From: Jiella endophytica
GTDB taxonomy: Bacteria; Pseudomonadota; Alphaproteobacteria; Rhizobiales; Rhizobiaceae
Direction of reading: 5' to 3'
DNA length: 64,000 nucleotides
Assembly (NCBI RefSeq): GCF_004519335.1
Contig: NZ_SOZD01000001.1
Span: 62,001 to 126,000, forward strand
The position numbers were made by a program, and so were the translations under genes. Below the pieces are notes generated by a model. That model saw only the letters and a program-made list of their open reading frames with translations, searched no databases and was not told the origin of the DNA. This document shows, in pieces, positions 28,453-37,049 of this stretch (its first letter is position 1; each line of letters opens with the position of its first letter).

Positions 28453-29133
28453 TCAGGCGGCCAGACCTGTCGAGGCGCCGAGGGCGCTCTCGAAGATGCC
28501 GCGCCCGTCGGTGCCGCCATGCTCCGGCTCGATGAGGTTCTCCGGATGCGGCATCATCCCGAGCACGTTGCCGCCTGCATTGACGATGCCGGCGATGTCG
28601 CGCACCGCGCCGTTGGGATTGGTGCCCTCGGCATAGCGGAAGACGATCTGTCCGTTGTCCTCGAGCGCCTTCAGCGTCGCGTCGTCGGCGAAGTAGTTGC
28701 CGTCATGATGGGCGACGGGGCAGCGGATCACCTGACCCGCCTGATAGGCCGAGGAGAAGCGGGTGCCGGCATTGACGACTTCGAGCTTCACCTCGCGGCA
28801 GACGAAGCGCAGCGCAGCATTGCGCATCAGGGCGCCGGGGAGGAGCCCTGCCTCGCAGAGGATCTGGAAGCCGTTGCAGACGCCGAGAACCGGCACGCCC
28901 TTGCCTGCCGCATCGGCGACGGCGCGCATCACCGGCGAGCGGGCGGCGATGGCGCCGGCTCTCAGATAATCGCCGAAGGAAAATCCGCCCGGCACCACCA
29001 CCAGATCGACGTCGGGGAGGGCCGTCTCGGTCTGCCAGACCGTCTGCGGCGCCCTGCCGGTGATGCTGGTCAGTGCCGCGATCATGTCGCGGTCGCGGTT
29101 GAGGCCGGGAAGAAGGACGACGGCGGTTTTCAT
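28453..29133 (-). CDS. purQ: Phosphoribosylformylglycinamidine synthase glutaminase subunit PurQ
   Basis: A 226-residue class I glutamine amidotransferase that supplies ammonia to PurL. The nucleophile Cys is in [38 protein letters not shown] and the His/Glu pair in [12 protein letters not shown] complete the triad. It works in a complex with PurS and PurL. ATG 29133 overlaps the stop of the secreted protein gene upstream as ATGA, so the two are translationally coupled, an odd pairing for a purine enzyme. Confidence 0.95.
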   Translation of the reverse strand: MKTAVVLLPGLNRDRDMIAALTSITGRAPQTVWQTETALPDVDLVVVPGGFSFGDYLRAGAIAARSPVMRAVADAAGKGVPVLGVCNGFQILCEAGLLPGALMRNAALRFVCREVKLEVVNAGTRFSSAYQAGQVIRCPVAHHDGNYFADDATLKALEDNGQIVFRYAEGTNPNGAVRDIAGIVNAGGNVLGMMPHPENLIEPEHGGTDGRGIFESALGASTGLAA

Positions 29134-29678
29134 GGCTTCACTCTGACGGAGGCGAGAAACTGGCGGGCGAAGTCGAAACGATCGTCGGAGCGGTCGCAGG
29201 TCTGGCATCTGACCCGGATGAAGCGCTGGCCGATGACGGCGGTGGCGTGGAACAGCGACTTCCAGCCGTAGGGCGCTAGGCTTTCGGCCGTGTACCAGGA
29301 CTGGTCGCCGATCCACTCGGTGCCGGGGTCCTTTGTCACGGTCGCGCCCTCGTGCGAGCCCTTGAGCACGGAGTTGCGGATTTTTCCGGCGCCGATCGTC
29401 AGCGACACCATCCAGCCCGACGGCAGATAGCCGGAGAGGCCGATGGGCTTGTTGGTGACGATCAACTTGCAGACCTCCTGCGTTGCGCTCTCGCACGCCG
29501 CCGTGTGGCAGACATAGGTGGTCATCTGGGTGTCGGCGGGCGAATACTCGCTCGTCCATTGCGGCGGCGTTTCGGCGGATACGCCGTGCATCGGCTTGTC
29601 CCAGCCGGACGGGATCTGCGCGTGGGCGGCGGGGGCGGACAGCAGGGTAGCCAGCAGAATGACGGGAAAAACCCTCAT
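29130..29678 (-). CDS. Secreted protein of unknown function, coupled to purQ
   Basis: A 182-residue exported protein. ATG 29678 is chosen since it opens a good signal peptide ([20 protein letters not shown]) after a GGAG. The longer frame from 29774 would begin with a hydrophilic stretch. The mature part has four Cys in two close pairs ([17 protein letters not shown] and VRCQTCDR), plus [16 protein letters not shown] and [21 protein letters not shown] do not recognise the family. It sits in the purine operon between the coiled-coil gene and purQ, overlapping purQ by four bases, so its translation is tied to a cytoplasmic enzyme despite its export. Confidence 0.65.
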   Translation of the reverse strand: MRVFPVILLATLLSAPAAHAQIPSGWDKPMHGVSAETPPQWTSEYSPADTQMTTYVCHTAACESATQEVCKLIVTNKPIGLSGYLPSGWMVSLTIGAGKIRNSVLKGSHEGATVTKDPGTEWIGDQSWYTAESLAPYGWKSLFHATAVIGQRFIRVRCQTCDRSDDRFDFARQFLASVRVKP

Positions 29679-29770
29679 TCCGTTGCTCCGCGGCAGGGAC
29701 CGCAGAACCGCGCTCGCCGCGTCCTGACGAGGCAGTGGATCGATGGCAGGGCGCTCGATGATCTCGTTGC

Positions 29771-30025
29771 TCATTCGGGCCTGAATGGTGCCGCCGGCTC
29801 GGCCAGTTCACGAATCTCGAGCCGGCGCTCGATGCGTTCCAGCCGTTCGTCGTGACGGTCGAGTTTGTCGTAGATGTTGTGGATGTCGTTCTGCATGGAC
29901 AGCATGTGACCTCGGATCGAGATCAGCTCCTGTTTGACTTCCCGCAGTCCGACGTCGAGGTTCCCCATACGAGATTGAAGCTGTTTGAGAGCCTCATAGA
30001 TCAGCTCGTTCGTCACCTCGGGCAT
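29771..30025 (-). CDS. Small coiled-coil protein in the purine cluster
   Basis: An 84-residue protein that is nearly all alpha helix with heptad spacing ([58 protein letters not shown]). It should form a dimer or higher coiled coil. ATG 30025 (MPEVTNEL) is taken; the open frame reaches 30103, but that part overlaps the 3' end of purS. Similar short proteins are common in Hyphomicrobiales with no assigned role. It lies 14 bases after purS on the same strand. Confidence 0.65.
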   Translation of the reverse strand: MPEVTNELIYEALKQLQSRMGNLDVGLREVKQELISIRGHMLSMQNDIHNIYDKLDRHDERLERIERRLEIRELAEPAAPFRPE

Positions 30026-30039
30026 GACACCGGCTCCTG

Positions 30040-30288
30040 CTACCCGTGGTCGATCTCCACAGCATAATTCTCGATGACGGTGTTGGCGAGAAGCTGCTCG
30101 CACATGGCGTCGAGCCTGGTCTTGGCCCCGGCGGCATCGTCGCCGTCGAGGGTCACGTCGAAGACTTTACCCTGCCGCACGGAGCCGACACCGTCGATAC
30201 CGAGATTGCCGAGGGCGGCCTCGATCGCCTTGCCCTGCGGGTCGAGGACGCCGGTCTTCAGCGTGACGATAATGCGGGCCTTGATCAT
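30040..30288 (-). CDS. purS: Phosphoribosylformylglycinamidine synthase subunit PurS
   Basis: An 82-residue small subunit that bridges PurL and PurQ and helps channel ammonia. The sequence KARIIVTLKTGVLDPQGKAIEAAL and VGSVRQGKVFDVTLDG is the classic PurS fold. It lies between purC (97 bases upstream) and the coiled-coil gene. Length is typical. Confidence 0.95.
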   Translation of the reverse strand: MIKARIIVTLKTGVLDPQGKAIEAALGNLGIDGVGSVRQGKVFDVTLDGDDAAGAKTRLDAMCEQLLANTVIENYAVEIDHG

Positions 30289-30385
30289 TGATCCTCTGCG
30301 CGGGGATGAGCCCGCTTCTGCGAGATGTCGCTGGAATAGACGAGTCGGAGCGCCGGTGCCGGCTGTTTCACGGGCCTTCGCCGCT

Positions 30386-31153
30386 TCACTTGACCAGCAC
30401 CGGCCCGGAAGGGCGGGGCGGCTCGTTCTCGTTCATGATGCCAAGGCGGCGAGCGACTTCCTGATAGGCCTCGACAAGGCCGCCCATGTCGCGGCGGAAC
30501 CGGTCCTTGTCCAGCTTGTCGTTGGTCTGGACGTCCCACAGCCGGCAGGAATCGGGCGAGATCTCGTCGGCGACGACGATGCGCATCATGTCGCCCTCGA
30601 ACAGCCGGCCGGTCTCGATCTTGAAGTCGACGAGCTGGATGCCGACACCGAGGAAGAGGCCGGAGAGGAAGTCGTTGACCCTGATCGCCAGGGCCATGAT
30701 GTCGTCGATCTCCTGCGGCGAAGCCCAGCCGAAGGCGGTGATGTGCTCCTCGGAGACCAGCGGATCGTCGAGCGCGTCGGCCTTGTAGTAGAACTCGATG
30801 ATCGAGCGCGGCAGCACCGTGCCTTCCTCGATGCCGAGGCGCTTGGCCAGCGAGCCGGCGGCGATGTTGCGCACCACCACCTCGAGCGGAATGATCTCGA
30901 CTTCCTTGATCAGCTGCTCGCGCATGTTGAGCCGGCGGATAAAGTGCGTCGGGATCCCCATCTTGTTCAGATGCGAGAAGATGTATTCCGAGATCCGGTT
31001 GTTGAGGACGCCCTTGCCGTCGACGATCTCGTGCTTCTTCTTGTTGAAGGCGGTGGCGTCGTCCTTGAAGAACTGGACGAGGGTGCCGGGCTCCGGGCCC
31101 TCGTAAAGAATCTTGCCTTTGCCTTCGTAGATGCGGCGGCGACGTGTCATCAT
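30386..31153 (-). CDS. purC: Phosphoribosylaminoimidazole-succinocarboxamide synthase
   Basis: A 255-residue SAICAR synthase, joining aspartate to CAIR with ATP. Motifs are [28 protein letters not shown] at the N-terminus, [30 protein letters not shown] and [14 protein letters not shown]. It is the promoter-proximal gene of the purine cluster, so the operon promoter should lie in 31154-31439, the 286 bases before tRNA-Cys, in which I see no gene. The C-terminus ([15 protein letters not shown]) is typical of rhizobial PurC. Confidence 0.96.
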   Translation of the reverse strand: MMTRRRRIYEGKGKILYEGPEPGTLVQFFKDDATAFNKKKHEIVDGKGVLNNRISEYIFSHLNKMGIPTHFIRRLNMREQLIKEVEIIPLEVVVRNIAAGSLAKRLGIEEGTVLPRSIIEFYYKADALDDPLVSEEHITAFGWASPQEIDDIMALAIRVNDFLSGLFLGVGIQLVDFKIETGRLFEGDMMRIVVADEISPDSCRLWDVQTNDKLDKDRFRRDMGGLVEAYQEVARRLGIMNENEPPRPSGPVLVK

Positions 31154-31439
31154 GAAAACTCTATCATGGTAAGGCTATGCCCCGGCGGGAATCGCCTGAG
31201 CAATGAGCACTGTCGAGCGGGTGAATAGACCAAAAGCCCCTGCATCACAATCGGCCCAGCCGTCGTGACATGCATGTGGTGTGTCGCCAGCCGAATGCCA
31301 GACGAGCCCGCTGCGTTCGGGCGCGCTTCCTGCCGCGACGGGCCAAACCGTCATCGGAACGTCGCAAGGGCCAGAGCATAAGCTCGGCCGTGCCCTGGCG
31401 GTCTTTTCAGCTGCCGGCGGCGAAACGCGCGGGGATGGC

Positions 31440-31513
31440 TGGAGGCCTCGGCCGGAATCGAACCGGCGTGCAAGGATTTGCAGTCCTCTGCGTAACCACT
31501 CCGCCACGAGGCC
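31440..31513 (-). tRNA. tRNA-Cys (anticodon GCA), CCA encoded
   Basis: The minus strand folds as a full cloverleaf of 74 bases. The acceptor stem is GGCCTCG with CGAGGCC, the D-arm GGCGGAGTGGTTACGC, the anticodon loop CTGCAAA reading GCA, and the T-arm GCCGGTTCGATTCCGGC. Discriminator U is followed by an encoded CCA. Confidence 0.97.
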
Positions 31514-31847
31514 TCACCGGCGCTCTACCTACTGATACGGCTGTCGTTTCGCAAGGGGCGAAAACCGCCAAATGTCGATAAGCCGTTGCAGGCCGCCGAG
31601 GCGCCCGGACGGACGCCAGCGGACGCCGCCGAGCCGCCTGTTCTCCGCACACCAGACTGGCCGTGACCCATGGACGGAGTGTGGGCGGCTCACAAACTAT
31701 TCTCCCAAGCCTTTGGAATTATGAAAGAAAGTTTTCCCATAAAGCTCCCTCGACAATTAGCGGGGCGGACGGAAGGCGGGTGCCTCGGATCGTTCGACCG
31801 GCCTTGACGAGGCCGGCCCCGACACGGCGGTTCGAGAGAGGAATTTC
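31514..31847. other. Non-coding stretch before the RTX gene
   Basis: These 334 bases hold no gene. From about 31690 to 31760 the sequence is clearly richer in A and T than its surroundings, which suits the promoter of the RTX gene. I cannot fix the -35 and -10 boxes. Confidence 0.5.
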
Positions 31848-34800
31848 ATGGCAGAGGTCATTTCAGCCAGTCAGGACACGACCCTGACGATCGACGAGGC
31901 ACGTGTCGGGGACGGCACCTTCTACGGCCTTTCGAGTGTCTATGTCGCGTCGTCGGCAGGCCTTGATGCGGTGACGATCACCGCGTCGACGAATGTCACG
32001 CTGAACTGGACGGGGATGCTGATCGCCGATGCGGCGGGCCTGCGGCTGAACGGCGACGACAGCTTCCTGCTGACCTCCAGCGGCTCGATCTTCGCCGACG
32101 TCGGCGTTGCCGACGACGGTACCGCGGGCAACGAGGTGCAGATCCACGGCGACGTCTCGGCGGACCGGATCGGCCTCGACCTGACGGGCGCCAATGTCGT
32201 CGCGACGGTCGGCGGCAGGATCGACAGCCAGGGGATCGGCGTCGTCCTCGGCGGCGCGGGCGCGACGCTTCTCGTCGGCGGGGCGATCACTGCCGCAGAG
32301 ACTGCCATCGTCGCTTCGGGCGACGGAACGACGATCACCGTCGGCGGCGGCGGCCAGGTCACCGGCGGTGACACCGATGCTTCAGCCCCCGGCCAGAGCG
32401 CCGCGATCCACACGGGAGCGGCCGGAACCGGTGCGACGAGCCTTTCGAACAGCGGCAGCATCACCGCCGAGATCGACGGCGACACCGGCCTGCGGGTGGC
32501 CGTCCTCGATGGCGACGCCTCAGATCTGAACGGCTCGACCTCGCAGCTGACCTTCGAGAATTCCGGCTCCGTCGAGGGCAGTGTCTGGCTCGGCGGTGGC
32601 GCCGACAGCTTCACCAATTCCGGCAGCGTCTTCGGCGACGTCGATCTTGGCGACGGCGACGACGTCTATGCCGCGAGCGGCAACGGTTCTGTTTCCGGCG
32701 CCGTTCTCGGCGGCGGCGGCGATGACGGTTTTGCCGGCGGCAATTCCGACGAGATCTTCAGCGGCGGCGAGGGCGACGACACCCTTGCTGGCGGCGGCGG
32801 CCAGGACGTGCTGCTCGGAGATGCCGGCAACGACCTCTTCGTCGCCGAGGCCGACCTTGCGACCGACCGCTATGTCGGCGGCGAAGGCTCCGACACCATC
32901 TCCTTTGCCGGCACGAGTTCCGGCGTCTACGTCAATCTCGGCTGGGGCCTTTCCTTCGGCTTTGAATCGGGCCTTGACATCCTGTCCGGCATCGAGAGCG
33001 TCGTCGGCTCGACCGGCGACGACATCCTGATGGGAAGCAGCTCGTCGATCGGTCTGGACGGCGGCGCCGGCAACGACCGGGTCCGTGGCGGTTCTGCCGG
33101 CGAGACGATCTCCGGGGGCATCGGCGACGACATTCTCGACGGCGGCGAGGGAGACGACAGCGTCGAAGGCGGCGACGGCAGTGACGGGCTCTTCGGCGGC
33201 GCCGGCAGCGATGTTCTCGACGGCGGGGCGGGCAACGACGTCCTCTTCGGTGGTGACGGCGCCGACGTCATGGACGGCGGCGACGGCATCGATACGGTCA
33301 ATTATCGCGCCTCTGCCGCGGCGGTTGCCGTCAGCCTTGCCACCGGCACCGGCAGCGGCGGCGATGCCGAGGGGGACACTCTGACGGATGTCGAGCGGGT
33401 CTTCGGTTCGAGATTCGGCGATACCCTCGAAGGCGATGCAGGCGCCAACGTCCTCTTCGGCCTTGGCGGCGCCGACACGCTGCTGGGCCTTGGCGGCGAC
33501 GACTGCCTGCTCGGCGGCACCGGTGACGATGTTCTCGACGGCGGCGAAGGCGACGACGCGCTGCTCGGCGGCGAGGGCGCCGACGTCATCGATGGCGGGG
33601 ACGGCATCGACACGGTCAACTACCGCGCCTCCTCGGCCGGCGTGTCCGTTAGTCTCGCGACCGGCATCGGCAGTGGCGGCGAGGCCGAAGGCGACACGCT
33701 GGTAAATGTCGAGAGGATCGCAGGCTCGGCCCATGACGACGTGATCGAGGGCGACGGCAACGACAACGTCCTCTTCGGCCTCGACGGCGCCGACAGCCTG
33801 CAGGGGCTCGCCGGCAGCGACAGCCTCTATGGCGGCGCCGGCGAAGATCTCCTCGACGGCGGTGCCGGAGCCGACGCTCTCGACGGGGGCGATGGCTTCG
33901 ACGTCGCGAGCTATCAGGATTCGGCAGCCGCCGTCACGGTCCGTCTGACATCCGGCACCGGCAGCGGCGGCGACGCCGAAGGCGACAGGCTGACGGCGAT
34001 CGAAGGGCTGATCGGGTCGGCGCGCGGCGACGTTCTCGCCGGCGACGACGGCGCCAATACTCTCTCCGGCCTTGCCGGTGCCGACGTGCTGTGGGGGCTT
34101 GCCGGCGACGATACGCTCGAGGGTGGGGCCGGCAACGACGCGCTGCTCGGCGGCGCCGGAGCAGATATCCTCGACGGCGGCGACGGCATCGACACGGCGA
34201 ACTACCGGAACTCCGACGCCGCCGTTTCCGTCAGCCTGGCGACCGGCACCGGCAGCGGCGGCGATGCCGAGGGCGACACGCTGACCGGCATCGAGCGGTT
34301 GGCGGGGTCGGCCCATGACGACGTGCTCGAGGGAGACGACAGCGCCAACGTCCTCTACGGCCTCGACGGTGCCGACACGCTCAGCGGCCTCGGCGGCAAC
34401 GACAGCGTGCTCGCGGGAGCCGGCAACGACAGCCTCGACGGCGGCGAGGGCAATGATGTCCTGACCGGCGGCGATGGGGCCGACGCGCTTGTCGGTGGCG
34501 ACGGCGCGGACGCGGCAAGCTACCGCAACTCCAGCGCCGCCGTGTGGGTGAGCCTGACGACCGGCACCGGCAGCGGTGGCGAGGCCGAGGGCGACACGCT
34601 GTCCGGCATCGAACGGATCATCGGCTCGGCGCATGGCGATACGCTCGAAGGCGACGCGACGGCCAACGTCTTGTCCGGGCTTGGCGGCGCCGACGCGCTG
34701 AGCGGCTTTGCCGGCAACGACCGTCTCTCCGGCGGCGGCGGTGACGACAGCCTTTCGGGCGGTGCCGGCAACGACATTCTGGAAGGCGGCAGCGGATCGG

Positions 34801-35036
34801 ACGTCTTTGTCTTTGCCGACGGCTTCGGCAGCGACGTGATCACCGACTTCGACGCACGCGATGCCGCCGAGGCGATCAGCCTGTCGGCCGTCACCGGCAT
34901 CAGCGACTTTGCCGATCTTTCGGCGAACCACCTGTCGCAGGTGGGCGACGACGCGGTCATCACCGTCGGCGGCGACACCATCACGCTCGTCGGCGTCGAC
35001 GTCACCGATCTCGACGCGGGCGATTTCCTGTTCTGA
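31848..35036 (+). CDS. Large RTX (hemolysin-type calcium-binding repeat) protein, likely type I secreted
   Basis: Protein of 1062 residues, very acidic and Gly/Asp-rich. Residues 1-280 are not RTX: they repeat short polar strands (ISASTNVTLNW-like, SGSIFADVG, SGSITAEIDG, NSGSVEGSVWLGGG) as in parallel beta-helix or adhesin-like proteins. From about 285 to 985, nonapeptides of the GGxGxDxLx type bind calcium. They are organised in five large modules that each open with DGxDxxxYR and a GTGSGGxAEGD segment. Residues 985-1062 resemble the serralysin/RTX C-terminal domain (SDVFVFADGFGSDVITDFD) and end DLDAGDFLF, a type I secretion tail. No N-terminal signal peptide is present. No transporter genes lie nearby. 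The ribosome binding site is GAGAGGA. No enzyme domain is visible, so a surface or matrix role is the simplest guess. Confidence 0.85.
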   Translation: MAEVISASQDTTLTIDEARVGDGTFYGLSSVYVASSAGLDAVTITASTNVTLNWTGMLIADAAGLRLNGDDSFLLTSSGSIFADVGVADDGTAGNEVQIHGDVSADRIGLDLTGANVVATVGGRIDSQGIGVVLGGAGATLLVGGAITAAETAIVASGDGTTITVGGGGQVTGGDTDASAPGQSAAIHTGAAGTGATSLSNSGSITAEIDGDTGLRVAVLDGDASDLNGSTSQLTFENSGSVEGSVWLGGGADSFTNSGSVFGDVDLGDGDDVYAASGNGSVSGAVLGGGGDDGFAGGNSDEIFSGGEGDDTLAGGGGQDVLLGDAGNDLFVAEADLATDRYVGGEGSDTISFAGTSSGVYVNLGWGLSFGFESGLDILSGIESVVGSTGDDILMGSSSSIGLDGGAGNDRVRGGSAGETISGGIGDDILDGGEGDDSVEGGDGSDGLFGGAGSDVLDGGAGNDVLFGGDGADVMDGGDGIDTVNYRASAAAVAVSLATGTGSGGDAEGDTLTDVERVFGSRFGDTLEGDAGANVLFGLGGADTLLGLGGDDCLLGGTGDDVLDGGEGDDALLGGEGADVIDGGDGIDTVNYRASSAGVSVSLATGIGSGGEAEGDTLVNVERIAGSAHDDVIEGDGNDNVLFGLDGADSLQGLAGSDSLYGGAGEDLLDGGAGADALDGGDGFDVASYQDSAAAVTVRLTSGTGSGGDAEGDRLTAIEGLIGSARGDVLAGDDGANTLSGLAGADVLWGLAGDDTLEGGAGNDALLGGAGADILDGGDGIDTANYRNSDAAVSVSLATGTGSGGDAEGDTLTGIERLAGSAHDDVLEGDDSANVLYGLDGADTLSGLGGNDSVLAGAGNDSLDGGEGNDVLTGGDGADALVGGDGADAASYRNSSAAVWVSLTTGTGSGGEAEGDTLSGIERIIGSAHGDTLEGDATANVLSGLGGADALSGFAGNDRLSGGGGDDSLSGGAGNDILEGGSGSDVFVFADGFGSDVITDFDARDAAEAISLSAVTGISDFADLSANHLSQVGDDAVITVGGDTITLVGVDVTDLDAGDFLF
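33282..34800 (+). repeat. Five tandem modules inside the RTX gene (291 or 318 bases each)
   Basis: Module starts are at 33282, 33600, 33891, 34182 and 34500 (residues 479, 585, 682, 779 and 885). Periods are thus 106, 97, 97 and 106 residues, so the long and short forms differ by nine residues, one RTX nonapeptide. Each module is DGxDxxxYR, then SLATGTGSGG-like, then AEGDTL with IER, then GS and a run of nonapeptides. Confidence 0.85.
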
Positions 35037-35063
35037 CGATCGCCTCTCGAGCCGGGAACATCA

Positions 35064-35092
35064 GGGGCTGCGCCGGGCGCGGCCCCTTTTTC
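35064..35092 (+). terminator. Rho-independent terminator of the RTX gene
   Basis: The stem GGGGCTGCGC/GCGCGGCCCC (35064-35073 and 35077-35086, one T-G pair) with a 3-base loop is followed by TTTTTC. It begins 28 bases after the RTX stop codon. Confidence 0.88.
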
Positions 35093-35157
35093 ATTGGTGC
35101 GGCAAAGTCGCCGCCAAAGCCCGACCCTTTCAAATTTCTTGCTTTCGCCACAGTCGG

Positions 35158-35197
35158 TTAACCGATGCTTAACCATCGATCTGCGAAAGATTGAATC
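35158..35197 (+). promoter_or_regulatory. CtrA box and GANTC site upstream of ddlB-ftsQAZ
   Basis: TTAA-CCGATGC-TTAAC at 35158-35173 fits the full CtrA consensus TTAA-N7-TTAA(C), and the second half extends to TTAACCAT. A GAATC at 35193-35197 is a GANTC site for the cell-cycle methyltransferase CcrM. Both lie within 75 bases of the ddlB start, in an AT-rich patch. CtrA and CcrM are known to control ftsQA and ftsZ in Caulobacter; the role here is inferred. Confidence 0.7.
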
Positions 35198-35229
35198 AAA
35201 CCCTTTGTTAATTTTGAGCGGCAGTCGCA

Positions 35230-36153
35230 ATGGCAAAGCATGTGGCGGTCTTGATGGGCGGCTTCTCGTCGGAGAGACCGGTCAGCCTCTCCTCGGGCAA
35301 TGCCTGCGCCGACGCCCTGGAGGCGGTCGGCCACACCGTCACGCGGCTCGATGTCGGCCGCGACGTCGCGGCACGGCTTGCCGAGATCGCCCCCGATGCA
35401 GCCTTCAACGCGCTGCACGGCCCCTATGGCGAAGACGGCACCATTCAGGGCATCCTCGAATATCTGCAGATCCCCTACACCCATTCGGGCGTCCTTGCCT
35501 CGGCCCTGTCGATGCACAAGGAGCGGGCGAAGATCGTCGCGAAGTCCGCCGGTGTTCCGGTGGCCGAGGCGCGCGTCCTGCACCGCCTCGATGCGGCGCC
35601 CGCCCATGTCCTGTCGCCGCCCTACGTCATCAAGCCCGTCGCCGAGGGGTCGAGCTTCGGCGTTCTGATCGTGCGCGAGGACCAGTCCAAGCCGCCGCAG
35701 GAACTCTACTCGGCCGACTGGCCCTATGGCGACCGGGTGATGGTCGAGCGCTACGTCCACGGCCGCGAACTGACCTGCGCGGTGATGGGCGACGTCGCCC
35801 TCGACGTCTGCGAGATCGTGCCGGAAGGCCACGCCTTCTACGACTACGAATCGAAATACGCCGCCGGCGGCTCGCGCCACGTCGTGCCGGCGGAGATACC
35901 GAAGAGCGTCGCCCGCCGCGTCCAGGAGCACTCGCTCGCCGCCCACAAGGCGATGGGCTGCCGCGGCGTGACGCGCTCCGACTTCCGCTATGACGACCGC
36001 TTCGGCGAAGGCGGCGAACTGATCTGGCTGGAGATCAACACCCAGCCTGGCATGACGCCGACCTCGCTGGTTCCGGATATCGCGCGGGTCGCGGGCCACA
36101 GCTTCGAGGAACTCGTCGGCTGGATGGTGGAGGACGCCTCGTGCGACCGCTGA
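35230..36153 (+). CDS. ddlB: D-alanine--D-alanine ligase
   Basis: A 307-residue ATP-grasp enzyme that makes the D-Ala-D-Ala dipeptide for peptidoglycan. Motifs are [39 protein letters not shown], the ATP-binding [17 protein letters not shown], and [19 protein letters not shown] at the C-terminus. It is the first gene of the division operon here; in many Hyphomicrobiales murC and murB come just before it, but here an RTX gene does. The ribosome binding site is weak (GAGCGGCAGTCGCA). The 3' end overlaps ftsQ by 13 bases. Confidence 0.96.
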   Translation: MAKHVAVLMGGFSSERPVSLSSGNACADALEAVGHTVTRLDVGRDVAARLAEIAPDAAFNALHGPYGEDGTIQGILEYLQIPYTHSGVLASALSMHKERAKIVAKSAGVPVAEARVLHRLDAAPAHVLSPPYVIKPVAEGSSFGVLIVREDQSKPPQELYSADWPYGDRVMVERYVHGRELTCAVMGDVALDVCEIVPEGHAFYDYESKYAAGGSRHVVPAEIPKSVARRVQEHSLAAHKAMGCRGVTRSDFRYDDRFGEGGELIWLEINTQPGMTPTSLVPDIARVAGHSFEELVGWMVEDASCDR

Positions 36154-37049
36154 ACCCCAACCATATCCCCGCCGATCCGCACGGCCCCGGCCGGCTTGCT
36201 CGTGCGAGGGCCAAGGCGACCCGGCGCATCGTCGGCCTCGTTGCGACGGCCTCCGATCTGCCGCTTCCCGGCTTCGGCCAGATGGCCTTTGCCGTCGTCG
36301 CCGGCAGCGTGATCTACGGCATCGCCGTCGGCGGCCACACGGGCGAAGTGCTCGACGGCGTCGGCCAGCCCCTCGGCTTCTCGATCGACAAGGTCGCGGT
36401 GCATGGCAACAGCGAGACCTCGGAGATCGACGTTCTCCAGGCGCTCTGGCAGACCGGCTCGCAGACGCTTTTGTCGCTCGATCCGACGGATGCCCGCCAG
36501 ACGCTGGAATCCATGCCGTGGATCGACCGCGCCTCGGTCTCGAAGATCTTCCCCGACCGGGTGGAGATCGATCTCGAGGAGCATCGGCCCTACGCCGTCT
36601 GGCAGACCGGTCAGTCGTTCTTCGTGGTCAATCGCGAGGGCAAGAAGATCGTCCCCTACATGCCGGGCCGGTTCGACGCCCTGCCGGTCGTGGTCGGCGA
36701 GGGCGCCGGCAGCGCCGCGGCGAGCATCATCGATGACATGGAAAGTTTTCCTGAGCTTCGCGCAAGGGTGAAGGCGTATGTCCGGGTTGGCGGCCGTCGC
36801 TGGGACCTCGAGCTGAACAACGGGGTCATCGTCCGGCTGCCGGAAGTCAAACCGATGGAGGCGGTGGCGGAAGTCGTGCGTTTGGATCGGCAGAACACTT
36901 TGCTCGAACGCGAGATCGCGGCGGTGGACCTGCGGCTTTCCGATCGCGTCGTGGTCAGGCTGACGGACGGTTCCTTCACGCGGCGCAAGGAGCGTCTCGA
37001 AGAGCGGGCCAAGCTGATCAAGCGCCTTGGCAAGGATAAGCCGGTATGA
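36141..37049 (+). CDS. ftsQ: Cell division protein FtsQ
   Basis: A 302-residue bitopic inner-membrane protein of the divisome. It has a cytoplasmic basic N-terminus of about 35 residues, one membrane segment (about 48-66), a POTRA domain opening [22 protein letters not shown], and a beta domain with [30 protein letters not shown]. It recruits FtsL and FtsB. GTG start inside the end of ddlB with GGAGG seven bases upstream. The stop overlaps ftsA as ATGA, so translation is coupled. Confidence 0.94.
   Translation: MRPLNPNHIPADPHGPGRLARARAKATRRIVGLVATASDLPLPGFGQMAFAVVAGSVIYGIAVGGHTGEVLDGVGQPLGFSIDKVAVHGNSETSEIDVLQALWQTGSQTLLSLDPTDARQTLESMPWIDRASVSKIFPDRVEIDLEEHRPYAVWQTGQSFFVVNREGKKIVPYMPGRFDALPVVVGEGAGSAAASIIDDMESFPELRARVKAYVRVGGRRWDLELNNGVIVRLPEVKPMEAVAEVVRLDRQNTLLEREIAAVDLRLSDRVVVRLTDGSFTRRKERLEERAKLIKRLGKDKPV

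Noticed and set aside
31440-31513. tRNA-Cys as an integration site for the RTX gene
   Set aside because: The 3' end of the tRNA points toward purC, not the RTX gene. No repeated tRNA fragment or integrase gene is visible.
33282-34800. Possible CRISPR-like regular repeats
   Set aside because: Spacing is 291-318 bases, the units are in frame and encode calcium-binding nonapeptides, so they are protein repeats.
32520-34931. 800-codon open frame antisense to the RTX gene
   Set aside because: Its repetitive Ala/Val-rich translation simply reflects the RTX repeats read backwards.
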